Of a stretch of 64,000 nt of DNA, positions 25,974-34,801 are shown piece after piece. The stretch comes from Alkalihalobacillus sp. LMS39. Lineage in GTDB: Bacteria > Bacillota > Bacilli > Bacillales > Bacillaceae_F. Under the pieces are notes generated by a model. It was not told where the DNA came from. It was given only the letters and a program-made list of their open reading frames with translations, and searched no databases. Numbering within the stretch: the stretch's first letter is position 1; each line of letters starts with the position of its first letter. The stretch covers positions 2,480,001 to 2,544,000 of the forward strand of contig NZ_CP093300.1 in the NCBI RefSeq assembly GCF_022812285.1. The letters are read 5' to 3'. Made by a program: the position numbers and the translations under genes.

Positions 25974-27215
25974 ATGACACTAAACTCATTACAAAAACTT
26001 TATACGCTCTCTCTATTAGCTATATCTATTATCATTTCCTTCTATACCATTCCGTTGTTTCCATTTTCGAAAACAATCTGGATTTTACTATTTCTTTATG
26101 TGTTTTTTATGTTTTTGTATACAAACTTACATATTATCTTTCAACAAGGGAATATTTCCGTTGTCACTGTCGCAAACTATAGTTTTTCGTTCGGTGTATT
26201 TGCTGGGCCTATTGGCTTATTGTTGTTAGAATCATTAAAGGAAATATCCCAAACGATTTATAAACAAAAAAAGAAAATATATGAACCAAATCCATGGTGG
26301 GATACGTTTTATAATGTTGGGTCAAGTGTCTTATTTAACTCAATTGCTCTTTATTTTTACTTTTTGCTCGTTCCGACTGTGCTTTCGCCGCATTCTATTT
26401 TTTATTTTTTGTTTATGGGTGTCTTATTATATGTAACAGGGGTAATGGCAATGGGATTTATTTCCGTTTACTTACTTTTCGGAAATGAATTCACAACTTT
26501 TAAAGAAGCAATTCATTTTACATTAATGGGGAAATGGCTTCCTCGGCTAATGACCGCCATATCTAATGTTTTGTTCATTCATTTTATTATGTATGAACAG
26601 TGGTTAATGCTTCTTTGTTTATTTGTATTTAATTTTTTAATAAACTCTTCTTTTAATACGAGTGTTCAAACGATTAAAAATAAAGTCGAACGAGATTTAT
26701 TTGAAGAAATGGCCTACACAGACAAGTTAACTGGAGTGTTCAACCGCAATTACTTCCAGTCTAACCTCGCGTTGTGGCAACAATCAATGGACGATACCGG
26801 AATCGTTGTAACTGATATTGATGATTTTAAAAAAGTGAACGATTCGTTCAATCATAGTGTCGGTGATCAAGTTATTCAGCATTATGTTATGTTTCTTTCT
26901 TCGTTTCTTGATGATGATGATATATTAATTCGAACTGGGGGAGAGGAGTTTACCATTTTATTAAAGAAAAAATCTCGTAATGACTGTATAGACATAGTAA
27001 ATGAGATTCAAAAATCATTAGAAAATACATTTGTGCCTGTTCATTTTGAAGAACAGATTGTAGATATATCGTATTCGGCTTCATTTGGTTTGTATTTCTA
27101 TACGGTTAGTCGGTCCATTCGTTTTGAAAAAGCTTGTGTTCAAGCAGATAATTTATTGTACTTAGCTAAAAAAGAAGGCAAAAACCGTATCGTCAGTGAT
27201 TTATCGGTTTCATAA
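25974..27215 (+). CDS. Membrane diguanylate cyclase 2 of 3
   Basis: A 413-residue paralogue of its neighbours: an N-terminal multi-pass membrane module with the shared ANYSFSFGVFAGPIGLLLLE segment, a conserved NXVQTIKNKVERD linker and a GGDEF domain with RTGGEEF. The I-site position reads DDDD, so feedback inhibition by product is unlikely. The ATG at 25974 follows GGGAGAG and lies 10 bases after the first gene's stop, so they are cotranscribed. The membrane module is not one of the common named sensor domains I can recognise. Confidence 0.92.
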   Translation: MTLNSLQKLYTLSLLAISIIISFYTIPLFPFSKTIWILLFLYVFFMFLYTNLHIIFQQGNISVVTVANYSFSFGVFAGPIGLLLLESLKEISQTIYKQKKKIYEPNPWWDTFYNVGSSVLFNSIALYFYFLLVPTVLSPHSIFYFLFMGVLLYVTGVMAMGFISVYLLFGNEFTTFKEAIHFTLMGKWLPRLMTAISNVLFIHFIMYEQWLMLLCLFVFNFLINSSFNTSVQTIKNKVERDLFEEMAYTDKLTGVFNRNYFQSNLALWQQSMDDTGIVVTDIDDFKKVNDSFNHSVGDQVIQHYVMFLSSFLDDDDILIRTGGEEFTILLKKKSRNDCIDIVNEIQKSLENTFVPVHFEEQIVDISYSASFGLYFYTVSRSIRFEKACVQADNLLYLAKKEGKNRIVSDLSVS

Positions 27216-27248
27216 TAAAAAATATTCATGAAAAAGGGGATGATAATA

Positions 27249-28472
27249 ATGAAAACGGTACAGAAAGTCTACATCCTTAGCTTATTTGTCATTGGGATTG
27301 TTATCGCTATTTCCACGTTTCGCATCTTTCCGTTTGAATTACATATCATTTTACTCCTTTTTTTATATGCCATGTTTATGTTTTTATATAACCGTTTAAC
27401 GATTATTATTCGAATGCATGACCAAACATCAATGATCAGTACGGCGAACTATGGGTTTTCATTTTCTGTTTTTGCTGGTCCTTTTGGTTTATTTCTACTA
27501 GAAACGTTAAATGAGCTTGGTACTGTCTTATACCGAAAGTATAAAAAAATGAGTGAACCACATACGTGGTGGGCCTTTCTGTATAATATATCTACTTCTG
27601 TTATTTATAACTCAGGAGCGCTTTTCGTTTTTTTAACATTTGTTCCAGACTCTTTGGATCCCTTATCCATTTGGTATTTTTTATTTATGTTTTGTTTAAT
27701 GTATGTATCAGGTTTGGTGTCGACTTCATTTATTGTTATCTTATTTGTCTTGGGGGGACAAATAAGAACAAGAGATGAGCTCATTGGAGTAATAAAAGCA
27801 GGGAATTGGTCATCGCGATTAATGGCAGCCATTTCAAATATTCTTTTTATCCACTTTATTTTTGTTCAAGATTGGATTATGGTTATTTTTATATTCTTGT
27901 TAAACTTCCTCATTAACAACTCCTATAACATGAATATACAAAACATTAAAAACAAAGTGGAACGAGATATTTTTGAACAAAAAGCATATCATGACCAATT
28001 AACGTTGGCATATAATCGCAATTTTTTAGAAAAGGAAATTCAACATTTAAATGAAAACCGTCAGAACATTGGTGTTGTAATTACTGATATTGACCATTTT
28101 AAAAAGATAAATGATTCATATAACCATAGTGTGGGAGATCAAGTTATTAAACACTATGTCGAATTTTTATCATCGTATTTAACAGAAGCTGATGTGCTAT
28201 GCCGGACGGGTGGGGAAGAATTTACGATATTCTTAAAACACCGTTCTGATATGACTTGCTTGGAGTTATTAGAAACCATTCGGGAAGATTTAAATATGAC
28301 AAGGGCGGTTGTGGAATATGAAGAGCAAACGGTAGAAATTGAATATAGTGCATCGTTTGGAATGTATTATTTATCGTATAAAGATGAAACTCCAGTTGAA
28401 AAAGCTTGTGTACTTGCTGACAATTTATTAATCCACTCCAAACAACAAGGAAGAAATCGTGTTTCTGTTTAA
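27249..28472 (+). CDS. Membrane diguanylate cyclase 3 of 3
   Basis: A 407-residue third paralogue with the same architecture: membrane module (ANYGFSFSVFAGPFGLFLLE), linker NIKNKVERD, GGDEF domain with RTGGEEF. The I-site position reads TEAD, again without the arginine. The ATG at 27249 lies 9 bases after AAAAGGGG and is preferred to the upstream ATGs that overlap it. All three proteins share the GVVITDID and NDSYNHSVGDQVIKHY-type segments that bind Mg-GTP. Its stop codon is followed at once by an element A copy. Confidence 0.92.
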   Translation: MKTVQKVYILSLFVIGIVIAISTFRIFPFELHIILLLFLYAMFMFLYNRLTIIIRMHDQTSMISTANYGFSFSVFAGPFGLFLLETLNELGTVLYRKYKKMSEPHTWWAFLYNISTSVIYNSGALFVFLTFVPDSLDPLSIWYFLFMFCLMYVSGLVSTSFIVILFVLGGQIRTRDELIGVIKAGNWSSRLMAAISNILFIHFIFVQDWIMVIFIFLLNFLINNSYNMNIQNIKNKVERDIFEQKAYHDQLTLAYNRNFLEKEIQHLNENRQNIGVVITDIDHFKKINDSYNHSVGDQVIKHYVEFLSSYLTEADVLCRTGGEEFTIFLKHRSDMTCLELLETIREDLNMTRAVVEYEEQTVEIEYSASFGMYYLSYKDETPVEKACVLADNLLIHSKQQGRNRVSV

Positions 28473-28634
28473 AATAAGAAAAACACGTAGCGTCTTTTCG
28501 TGTCAAGCGAAGTGCGTAGCCCTGCCAGCTTTTGAACGCGCAGGTGCAGAGCCTTCGCTCTTCTAGAATAAACTATCAAAGCCTCACTGATATACTTCTT
28601 TCTTATCTTTTTAAGAAAAACGCGTAGCGTCTAT
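28473..28634 (-). repeat. Dispersed element A, copy 5 (reverse, with insertion)
   Basis: Reverse copy starting directly at the stop codon (AATAAGAAAAACACGTAGCGTC). A roughly 35-nt insertion (CCCTGCCAGCTTTTGAACGC) occurs inside the GCGAAG hairpin, a variant shared with copy 7. A second partial terminus, AAGAAAAACGCGTAGCGTC, lies at 28613-28632, suggesting nesting or duplication. Confidence 0.8.
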
Positions 28635-28640
28635 ATGTTA

Positions 28641-28670
28641 AAAACCTCTCATTAGTAGAGAGGTTTTTTA
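28641..28670 (+). terminator. Terminator of the diguanylate cyclase operon
   Basis: ACCTCTC / GAGAGGT stem flanked by A and T runs. Confidence 0.85.
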
Positions 28671-28692
28671 TATGTAGCCCCACTTTGCCGCT

Positions 28693-28834
28693 ATTCAAGA
28701 TGTCTTAAAACCTACTCTCGTAGGTGGGTGTCCTTTCTTAGCCTTTCAACGTCCTTCTCTTATACAAAGGCGTGTTGTTGTGCATAGACGAGAAACTCCC
28801 TATTCATTCGTATCGGTTTAAGACATAGAGAACA
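28693..28834. other. Structured intergenic segment, possible small RNA
   Basis: ATGTCTTAAAACC (28700-28712) pairs with GGTTTAAGACAT (28815-28826) to close a segment of about 127 nt. Inside are CCTAC-TCTC-GTAGG (a GAGA tetraloop if read on the minus strand) and a bulged hairpin AACACGCCTT ... AAGGACGTT (minus strand). There is no open reading frame. I cannot match it to a known RNA or transposon end. The rest of the space to 28972 shows nothing further that I recognise. Confidence 0.45.
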
Positions 28835-28972
28835 TCGTACATCGCAGGAAAAGTTTTTGTAAGAAGATTGTCCCTATGGCAAGAAACAATAGTAAGTAAA
28901 TCTTTATAACTCATATATTATCATGTTCGTTTAGACGTACGCAATGGAAACTGAAGGTACGAAAACCAAATG

Positions 28973-29275
28973 CTACTTTTTGTTTCTTTTTTCAATCTCT
29001 TCACTAACAACAAACGCCAAGTCTTCGTTTCCAAAAAGACTTAACACATTTAATAATGTATCATCATGAATAGGGCCAGCTTCTTCCTTGGATACAGTGA
29101 GTTCCAACACTTGGGTTAAAACTTCATTTTTTCCTTGTGTAGGATATGCTCTTTCATATACGTTCACAGGGTCGAGATTATTGTTGATACACCATTGCGA
29201 AAAGATGAGGACCATCATTTGTTCATCTTGTTGATACGAATCAATAACTTGTTGTTCAATCTTTTTTTCATCCAT
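28973..29275 (-). CDS. Hypothetical protein, 100 residues
   Basis: A small acidic cytoplasmic protein (MDEKKIEQQVIDSYQQDEQM at the start, a conserved-looking NNNLDPVNVYERAYP segment, a Glu/Lys-rich end). The ATG at 29275 is chosen because GAGGAG lies 7 bases upstream; an earlier ATG has no ribosome binding site. There is no membrane segment or known domain. It is divergent from the helicase gene. Confidence 0.7.
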   Translation of the reverse strand: MDEKKIEQQVIDSYQQDEQMMVLIFSQWCINNNLDPVNVYERAYPTQGKNEVLTQVLELTVSKEEAGPIHDDTLLNVLSLFGNEDLAFVVSEEIEKRNKK

Positions 29276-29411
29276 AATAACTCTCCTCAAGAAGGTAATG
29301 AATTAATTATAGCGAATGTGTAGAGGAAGGTACAATGAAATCAACACCATACACATCATAAAAAAATACAGAACAGGAAAAACTAATTGATATTAGGGAA
29401 AGGGGGGCATC

Positions 29412-32000
29412 ATGGACAAAATTACTGCTCTTTATCCTCAAGTTGTAGAACAAACGAAGAAGAAAATCCATGAAGACCTCGATTCATACTTTGAAACAAA
29501 AGCGGAAATGCCATCTTTTGAACAATATATAACCGATAGAAAAATGTATTTGGAACAAATATGGGTGAATGTTTGGCTAAACAAAGCGACAAACAGTATA
29601 CCTAAATTAATAAAAAAAGACTTCTTAAAAAAGAAGGGTTATGTTGTTGAAGGTGTCGATAAAAAACTAATCAACCGCCTTTTTCGAAATGAAATTCGAG
29701 ACTATTGTCCGTTTGATGTTTTTTCATGGGTCAATCAACGATTCTCACAAAACGGAGAAGAATGGAAAGAACGTTATGAAAAAGTTCGTTTAAAATATTT
29801 AAGTAAACAAGAAGAAGAGCGAGAACGGCAAAGAAAATGGGAAATCCAGTTTGAAATTGAAAAACATGGCGAACTTATTATTCAAGATAATATAGAATTG
29901 TTTTATTTGCAGCTGAGATATAAAGTTGCTTGTATACTTGCCACTGATTTAACACAAAACACGAAATATAAATTAATTGATGCTTTTCTAATTGAAGAAA
30001 AATTAACGCCGGAAGGAAATTTTAATCCGAGTAACTACACAACACTATCTACTTTTTTTTATGAACTAACTGGTGTTGTTCATAAATTATTCGATTGGGA
30101 ATATGAAACCTATTACTATAAATATGAACGAATTATCTATGAACTTACAGCGGAAATTGTCATTCATAAAATCAAAGAGGACTTACCTGAATTTCTTTTT
30201 CATCAATATGAGAATGTATATGGTAAACAATTAATCAATTCGAAAATCACATCCTTCCTCTCCGATAGGATAAATGACCTTTGTGCTCATTTCTTTACAG
30301 AAATTGAAGATGAATATATCTCTGATTTATTATTCATTTCAGCAGTTCCATTTGAAGTCACCGTACATAAATCAATGTACGAAGAACAGTTAGAAACAAG
30401 AGAGCAAAGAAAAGTACAAGAAAAAGCGGAAATTGAGAAGACAAAAATCGAAGAAGAAAGAATGATTGAAGATATCTTTGGTCGAGAATACCGTCCAAAT
30501 GTAGGGAGGAAAATCCAATATATTTTGCATATTGGTGAAACAAATACAGGGAAAACACATCATGCACTGGAGAAAATGAAGGCCGCTGAGACAGGAATAT
30601 ATTTAGCTCCTTTACGATTATTAGCGTTAGAGGTCTACGATAAATTAAAACAAGAAGGCGTTTCTTGTGGATTAAAAACAGGGGAAGAAGAAAAGGAAGT
30701 TGAAACAGCCTCCCATTTATCGTGTACGGTGGAAATGTTTTATGAAAAAGACTATTACGAAATAGTTGTTATTGATGAAGCACAAATGATTGCAGATAAG
30801 GACCGTGGGTTTTCATGGTATAAAGCCATTACAAAAGCAAATGCAAAGGAAGTACACATCATCGGGAGTCGAAGTTCAGAATCGATGATTTTACAGCTGT
30901 TAGGGGATTCTGACATTACGATCCACCATTATTATCGAGACATCCCTTTACAAGTAGAAGGCAAAGAATTTAGTATGAAACATACGAGTAAAGGAGATGC
31001 CCTTGTTTGTTTTTCGAGAAGAAAAGTGTTAGAAACGGCCTCAAAGCTCCAACAAAGCGGTTATTCTGTCAGTATGATTTATGGAAGTATGCCTCCTGAA
31101 ACACGAAAAAAACAAATGCACCGTTTTATATCAGGGGAAACGAATGTTATTGTCGCGACAGATGCCATAGGAATGGGGTTAAATTTACCGATTCACCGTA
31201 TCGTTTTTTTAGAAAATGAAAAATTTGATGGTGTACGAAAACGCCGTTTAACATCACAAGAAATCAAACAAATTGCAGGTCGAGCAGGAAGAAAAGGGAT
31301 ATATAATGTGGGGAAAGTCGCTTTCACAAAAGAAATTAAATTAATGAAACGATTGCTTGAAAAAGAGGATACATTAATCTCCACATTTGCGATCGCACCA
31401 ACAACGGCGGTATTTGAACGATTTCAAAAGTATTCACGAAATTTAGGTGTATTCTTTGACTTATGGCAGAAATTTGAAAGCCCGTACGGAACAAAAAAAG
31501 CCAGTTTAGCGGAAGAACGGGAACTCTATGCGACAATAAAAGATACCGAAATCGAAGCTCGTCTTTCCATGCTTGACTTGTATGGGTTTTTGCATCTGCC
31601 ATTTTCAACAAAGGAACCAAAATTAATGAAACAATGGCGTGAAACGATGATGGCTATTATTAAAGGAAAAGAATTACCAGAACCGATAATAAAGAGGAGC
31701 AATTTAGAAGAAGCTGAACTCGCCTATAAAGCAGTCGGTCTTCATTTATTGTTTTTATATCGCTTAAATCGAGGGACAGAAGCATTGTATTGGGAAAGAG
31801 TCAGAACTGAAATAAGTGATGAAGTACATGAGCGATTAAAAAATGATATTTCTACATTAAAAAAAGAATGTAGGCAGTGTGGCAAAAAATTAAGCTTAGA
31901 TTTTGAATATGCAATTTGCGACCATTGCCACGGAAAGAAATACCGCCGAAAGTACTACGATTACGACGATGACTATGATTTTTATCCACAATACAAATAA
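29412..32000 (+). CDS. Suv3-like SF2 RNA helicase with C-terminal zinc ribbon
   Basis: An 862-residue protein. Residues 1 to about 350 form an unrecognised, helix-rich and highly charged region. Then comes an SF2 helicase core: motif I GETNTGKT (about 375), APLRLLALE (Ia), DEAQM (II, about 455), GSRSSE, and QIAGRAGRKG (VI, about 620). This pattern (GXTNXGKT, DEXQM) is that of Suv3, the mitochondrial RNA degradosome helicase, rather than of DEAD-box or Ski2 proteins. The C terminus holds a zinc ribbon (CRQCGKK ... CDHCHGKK) and a Tyr/Asp-rich tail. A role in RNA decay or processing is inferred. ATG with GGGGGG close upstream; single-gene unit. Confidence 0.85.
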   Translation: MDKITALYPQVVEQTKKKIHEDLDSYFETKAEMPSFEQYITDRKMYLEQIWVNVWLNKATNSIPKLIKKDFLKKKGYVVEGVDKKLINRLFRNEIRDYCPFDVFSWVNQRFSQNGEEWKERYEKVRLKYLSKQEEERERQRKWEIQFEIEKHGELIIQDNIELFYLQLRYKVACILATDLTQNTKYKLIDAFLIEEKLTPEGNFNPSNYTTLSTFFYELTGVVHKLFDWEYETYYYKYERIIYELTAEIVIHKIKEDLPEFLFHQYENVYGKQLINSKITSFLSDRINDLCAHFFTEIEDEYISDLLFISAVPFEVTVHKSMYEEQLETREQRKVQEKAEIEKTKIEEERMIEDIFGREYRPNVGRKIQYILHIGETNTGKTHHALEKMKAAETGIYLAPLRLLALEVYDKLKQEGVSCGLKTGEEEKEVETASHLSCTVEMFYEKDYYEIVVIDEAQMIADKDRGFSWYKAITKANAKEVHIIGSRSSESMILQLLGDSDITIHHYYRDIPLQVEGKEFSMKHTSKGDALVCFSRRKVLETASKLQQSGYSVSMIYGSMPPETRKKQMHRFISGETNVIVATDAIGMGLNLPIHRIVFLENEKFDGVRKRRLTSQEIKQIAGRAGRKGIYNVGKVAFTKEIKLMKRLLEKEDTLISTFAIAPTTAVFERFQKYSRNLGVFFDLWQKFESPYGTKKASLAEERELYATIKDTEIEARLSMLDLYGFLHLPFSTKEPKLMKQWRETMMAIIKGKELPEPIIKRSNLEEAELAYKAVGLHLLFLYRLNRGTEALYWERVRTEISDEVHERLKNDISTLKKECRQCGKKLSLDFEYAICDHCHGKKYRRKYYDYDDDYDFYPQYK

Positions 32001-32030
32001 AAGGACATCGGTTTCAATTCCGATGTCCTT
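32001..32030. terminator. Hairpin after the helicase gene
   Basis: Perfect AAGGACATCGG / CCGATGTCCTT stem just past the stop codon. The following tract is A-rich (CTAAAAAAAA), so efficiency as a terminator is uncertain. Confidence 0.6.
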
Positions 32031-32180
32031 CTAAAAAAAAGCAATTTTTAAAAATGTCAATGAAAAAATTGTTGAATCTTGTCTTGATCATTTTCAAAGA
32101 TTCAGATAATATAAGAGGTAATCTAATCAATATATGGAAACTATTTAAACAACGATCAACTGTATATAGTATTTTAGCTT

Positions 32181-32355
32181 AAATAAGATGCCATAGTGCT
32201 TAATAGGGAATCTGGTGTAAATCCAGAACTGCCCCCGCAACTGTAAATGCAGACGAAATAAGAAATCCACTGTAAAAAGGACATATTCATATAGGTCCTT
32301 ATACGGGAAGGTCTTAAAGTAGAATGAAGCATAAGTCAGGAGACCTATCTTATTT
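32181..32355 (+). ncRNA. Cobalamin (B12) riboswitch
   Basis: Classic cobalamin aptamer. P1 forms between AAATAAGAT (32181-32189) and ATCTTATTT (32347-32355). The conserved core includes GCCATAGTGC, AATAGGGAATCTGGTG, CCAGAACTGCCCCCGCAACT and the B12 box AAGTCAGGAGACC. It lies upstream of a B12-independent ribonucleotide reductase operon, so cobalamin is expected to shut that operon off. Confidence 0.95.
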
Positions 32356-32389
32356 AAAAATGTTTCACCTTTCTCGGGGATTGGGAAGA

Positions 32390-32478
32390 TGAAACGGTGG
32401 CTACTTGAAGAATTGAATTTTTAAAATTCACTTTTAGGTGTTATCGTTTCATCCGCTCAAATCATGAGCGGATTTTTT
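32390..32478 (+). terminator. B12 riboswitch expression platform
   Basis: The terminator is ATCCGCTC (32451-32458) / GAGCGGAT (32466-32473) plus a T-tract. TGAAAC at 32390-32395 can pair either with GTTTCA just 3' of the aptamer (32362-32367) or with GTTTCA at 32446-32451, whose 3' neighbours belong to the terminator stem. This gives a plausible antiterminator/anti-antiterminator switch. Confidence 0.7.
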
Positions 32479-32496
32479 ATTTTAAGGGGGATTCAC

Positions 32497-34785
32497 ATGA
32501 GTACACAAGTTCAATCTGAACTTCAATTTGTCGTTAACGCAATCGAAGAAGCAGCAGAGATTTACAAGCTTGATGCAACAAAAATGATTGAAAAGGTAAA
32601 AGAAATAAATGGTTCAGACAAAGACAAAAATCAACAAGCTTTGTTTTACGCTTTAAATAAAATTGCAATGGATGAACCAAATTGGACGTTTATGGCTGCA
32701 CGATTATATTTACAAGATTTATATAAAAAAGCTGCAGAAAATAGACAGTATGAATGGACAAAGAAGTATGGCGATTTCTATCCATTGCTTCAACATTTAA
32801 CCAAAGCCGGGATTTACTCTCCTGAACTAATGGATGCATATTCTAAAGAAGAAATTGTAGAATTAGGATTAGAAATTTGCCCAGAGAGAGATGAGTTATT
32901 TAATTACATAGGATTATTTTTGTTAGCAGACCGTTATTTAGCCACCGATCATGATCGTAATGTGTTTGAGTTACCTCAAGAACGCTTTATGATTATAGCG
33001 ATGACTTTAATGAAACAAGAAGAAAAAACGAAACGATTAGAACTTGTAAAAGAAGCATATTGGGCCTTAAGTCATTTATATATGACTGTCGCTACACCAA
33101 CGCTCTCAAATGCAGGAAAATCCTTTGGGCAACTATCATCATGTTTCATTGATACAGTTGATGATTCGCTTGATGGCATTTATTTAAACAATTGGGATAT
33201 TGCTAGATTAAGTAAAGATGGTGGCGGAATTGGTATTTACTATGGAAAGGTCCGCGCGTTAGGATCAGATATTAAAAAGTTTAAAGGAAACTCATCTGGT
33301 GTTGTGCCGTGGATTCGCTTAATTAATGATACTGCTGTAAGTGTCGACCAGCTTGGACAACGTCAAGGTGCAATCGCAATTTATCTTGATTTATTCCATA
33401 AAGATATTATGAACGGGTTTCTTGACTTAAAAACGAATAATGGGGATGAACGAAGAAAAGCCCATGATATTTTTACTGGGGTTTCTATACCTGACTTGTT
33501 CATGCAGAAATTAGAAGAAGTAGATGAGCAAGGGCGAAGTGTCGGCCAATGGCACACATTCTGTCCACATCAAGTGAAGCAAACGATGGGTTGGAAAGAT
33601 GAAAATGGACAACTATTAGGACTTGAAGATTTTTATGATGAAGAAGATCGTAAATATTTTACAGAAAAATACGAGGAAGCGGTCAATCATCCGCTATTGC
33701 CACGTAAAACATATCGAGCTATGGATATTATGGCCCGAATTATGGTTGCTCAACTTGAAACAGGTACACCATATATGTTCTATCGAGATGAAGTAAACCG
33801 ACAAAATCCTAATAAACATCTTCGCGGTGTTGGGAGAACATCGATTTATTGTAGTAATCTTTGTACAGAAATTGCGCAAAACATGTCTTCAACGATGATT
33901 ACGAAAGAATATGAGGATGAGGATGGAAACTTAGTTATCGTTCGAAAACCAGGCGATTTTGTTGTTTGTAATTTATCTTCTATCAATTTACCAAAAGCCG
34001 TTCGTTCTCATGTACTAGAAAGAGTAATCAAAATTCAAGTTCGTATGTTGGATAATGTCATTGACTTAAATACAATTCCAGTAGGACAAGCACAAGTCAC
34101 AAACCAAAAATATCGTGCTGTCGGATTGGGAACATTTGGATGGCATCATCTTTTAGCACTCGAAAACATTCATTGGGAATCTGATGAAGCTGTTCAATAT
34201 GCAGATGAACTTTATGAAAACATTGCATATTATACCATTCAAGCATCTATGACAATAGCAAAAGAAAAAGGGGCTTATCGCGCTTTTGAAGGATCAGAAT
34301 GGCAAACCGGTGACTACTTTAAAAGAAAAAATTATACATCAGACCGATGGCAACAGCTACAACGGGAAATCCAAACATATGGCATTCGTAACGGCTGGTT
34401 AATGGCGGTAGCACCAAATTCATCGACTGCGAAAATCGGGGGCTCAACAGATGGAATTGACCCGTTATACGCGGTTGAATATGCGGAAGAAAAGAAAAAC
34501 TTTAAGTTTAAAGTAACAGCTCCTGACTTAAACCATATTACGTATAATTATTATCGCAGAGCAAGACATGAACTTGACCAAGTGTGGAGTATTAAGCAAA
34601 ACGCAGCAAGACAACGTCATATCGACCAAGCGATTAGTTTTAACTTATATGTTCGCCATGATATAAAAGCAAAAGACTTGTTACAGCTTCATTTAGAGTC
34701 TTGGAAACATAAACTCAAAACAACATATTACGTCAGAAGCACTTCTCAAACCGAGATTGAAGAGTGTGAAGCATGCCATAGTTAA
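32497..34785 (+). CDS. Class I ribonucleotide reductase, alpha subunit
   Basis: A 762-residue catalytic subunit reducing ribonucleoside diphosphates (NrdA/NrdE type). Visible are LSSCFIDTV with the first active-site cysteine (about 216), the active loop NLCTEI with the thiyl cysteine, PNSSTAKI and the C-terminal redox pair CEACHS. The ATG at 32497 follows AAGGGGG; the longer frame begins inside the riboswitch terminator and is not used. It is the first gene of a three-gene operon with the beta subunit and a flavodoxin. The B12 riboswitch implies that a B12-dependent class II enzyme exists elsewhere in the genome and takes over when cobalamin is available. Confidence 0.93.
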   Translation: MSTQVQSELQFVVNAIEEAAEIYKLDATKMIEKVKEINGSDKDKNQQALFYALNKIAMDEPNWTFMAARLYLQDLYKKAAENRQYEWTKKYGDFYPLLQHLTKAGIYSPELMDAYSKEEIVELGLEICPERDELFNYIGLFLLADRYLATDHDRNVFELPQERFMIIAMTLMKQEEKTKRLELVKEAYWALSHLYMTVATPTLSNAGKSFGQLSSCFIDTVDDSLDGIYLNNWDIARLSKDGGGIGIYYGKVRALGSDIKKFKGNSSGVVPWIRLINDTAVSVDQLGQRQGAIAIYLDLFHKDIMNGFLDLKTNNGDERRKAHDIFTGVSIPDLFMQKLEEVDEQGRSVGQWHTFCPHQVKQTMGWKDENGQLLGLEDFYDEEDRKYFTEKYEEAVNHPLLPRKTYRAMDIMARIMVAQLETGTPYMFYRDEVNRQNPNKHLRGVGRTSIYCSNLCTEIAQNMSSTMITKEYEDEDGNLVIVRKPGDFVVCNLSSINLPKAVRSHVLERVIKIQVRMLDNVIDLNTIPVGQAQVTNQKYRAVGLGTFGWHHLLALENIHWESDEAVQYADELYENIAYYTIQASMTIAKEKGAYRAFEGSEWQTGDYFKRKNYTSDRWQQLQREIQTYGIRNGWLMAVAPNSSTAKIGGSTDGIDPLYAVEYAEEKKNFKFKVTAPDLNHITYNYYRRARHELDQVWSIKQNAARQRHIDQAISFNLYVRHDIKAKDLLQLHLESWKHKLKTTYYVRSTSQTEIEECEACHS

Positions 34786-34801
34786 TATAGGGAGGTACTC
34801 C

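Noticed and set aside
28693-28834. Naming the structured segment as 6S, SRP or RNase P RNA or as a known transposon end
   Set aside because: No conserved core of these RNAs could be matched by eye and no transposase remnant is adjacent.
32464-32496. Extending the ribonucleotide reductase alpha subunit to ATG 32464
   Set aside because: That ATG lies inside the riboswitch terminator and has no ribosome binding site; ATG 32497 follows AAGGGGG.
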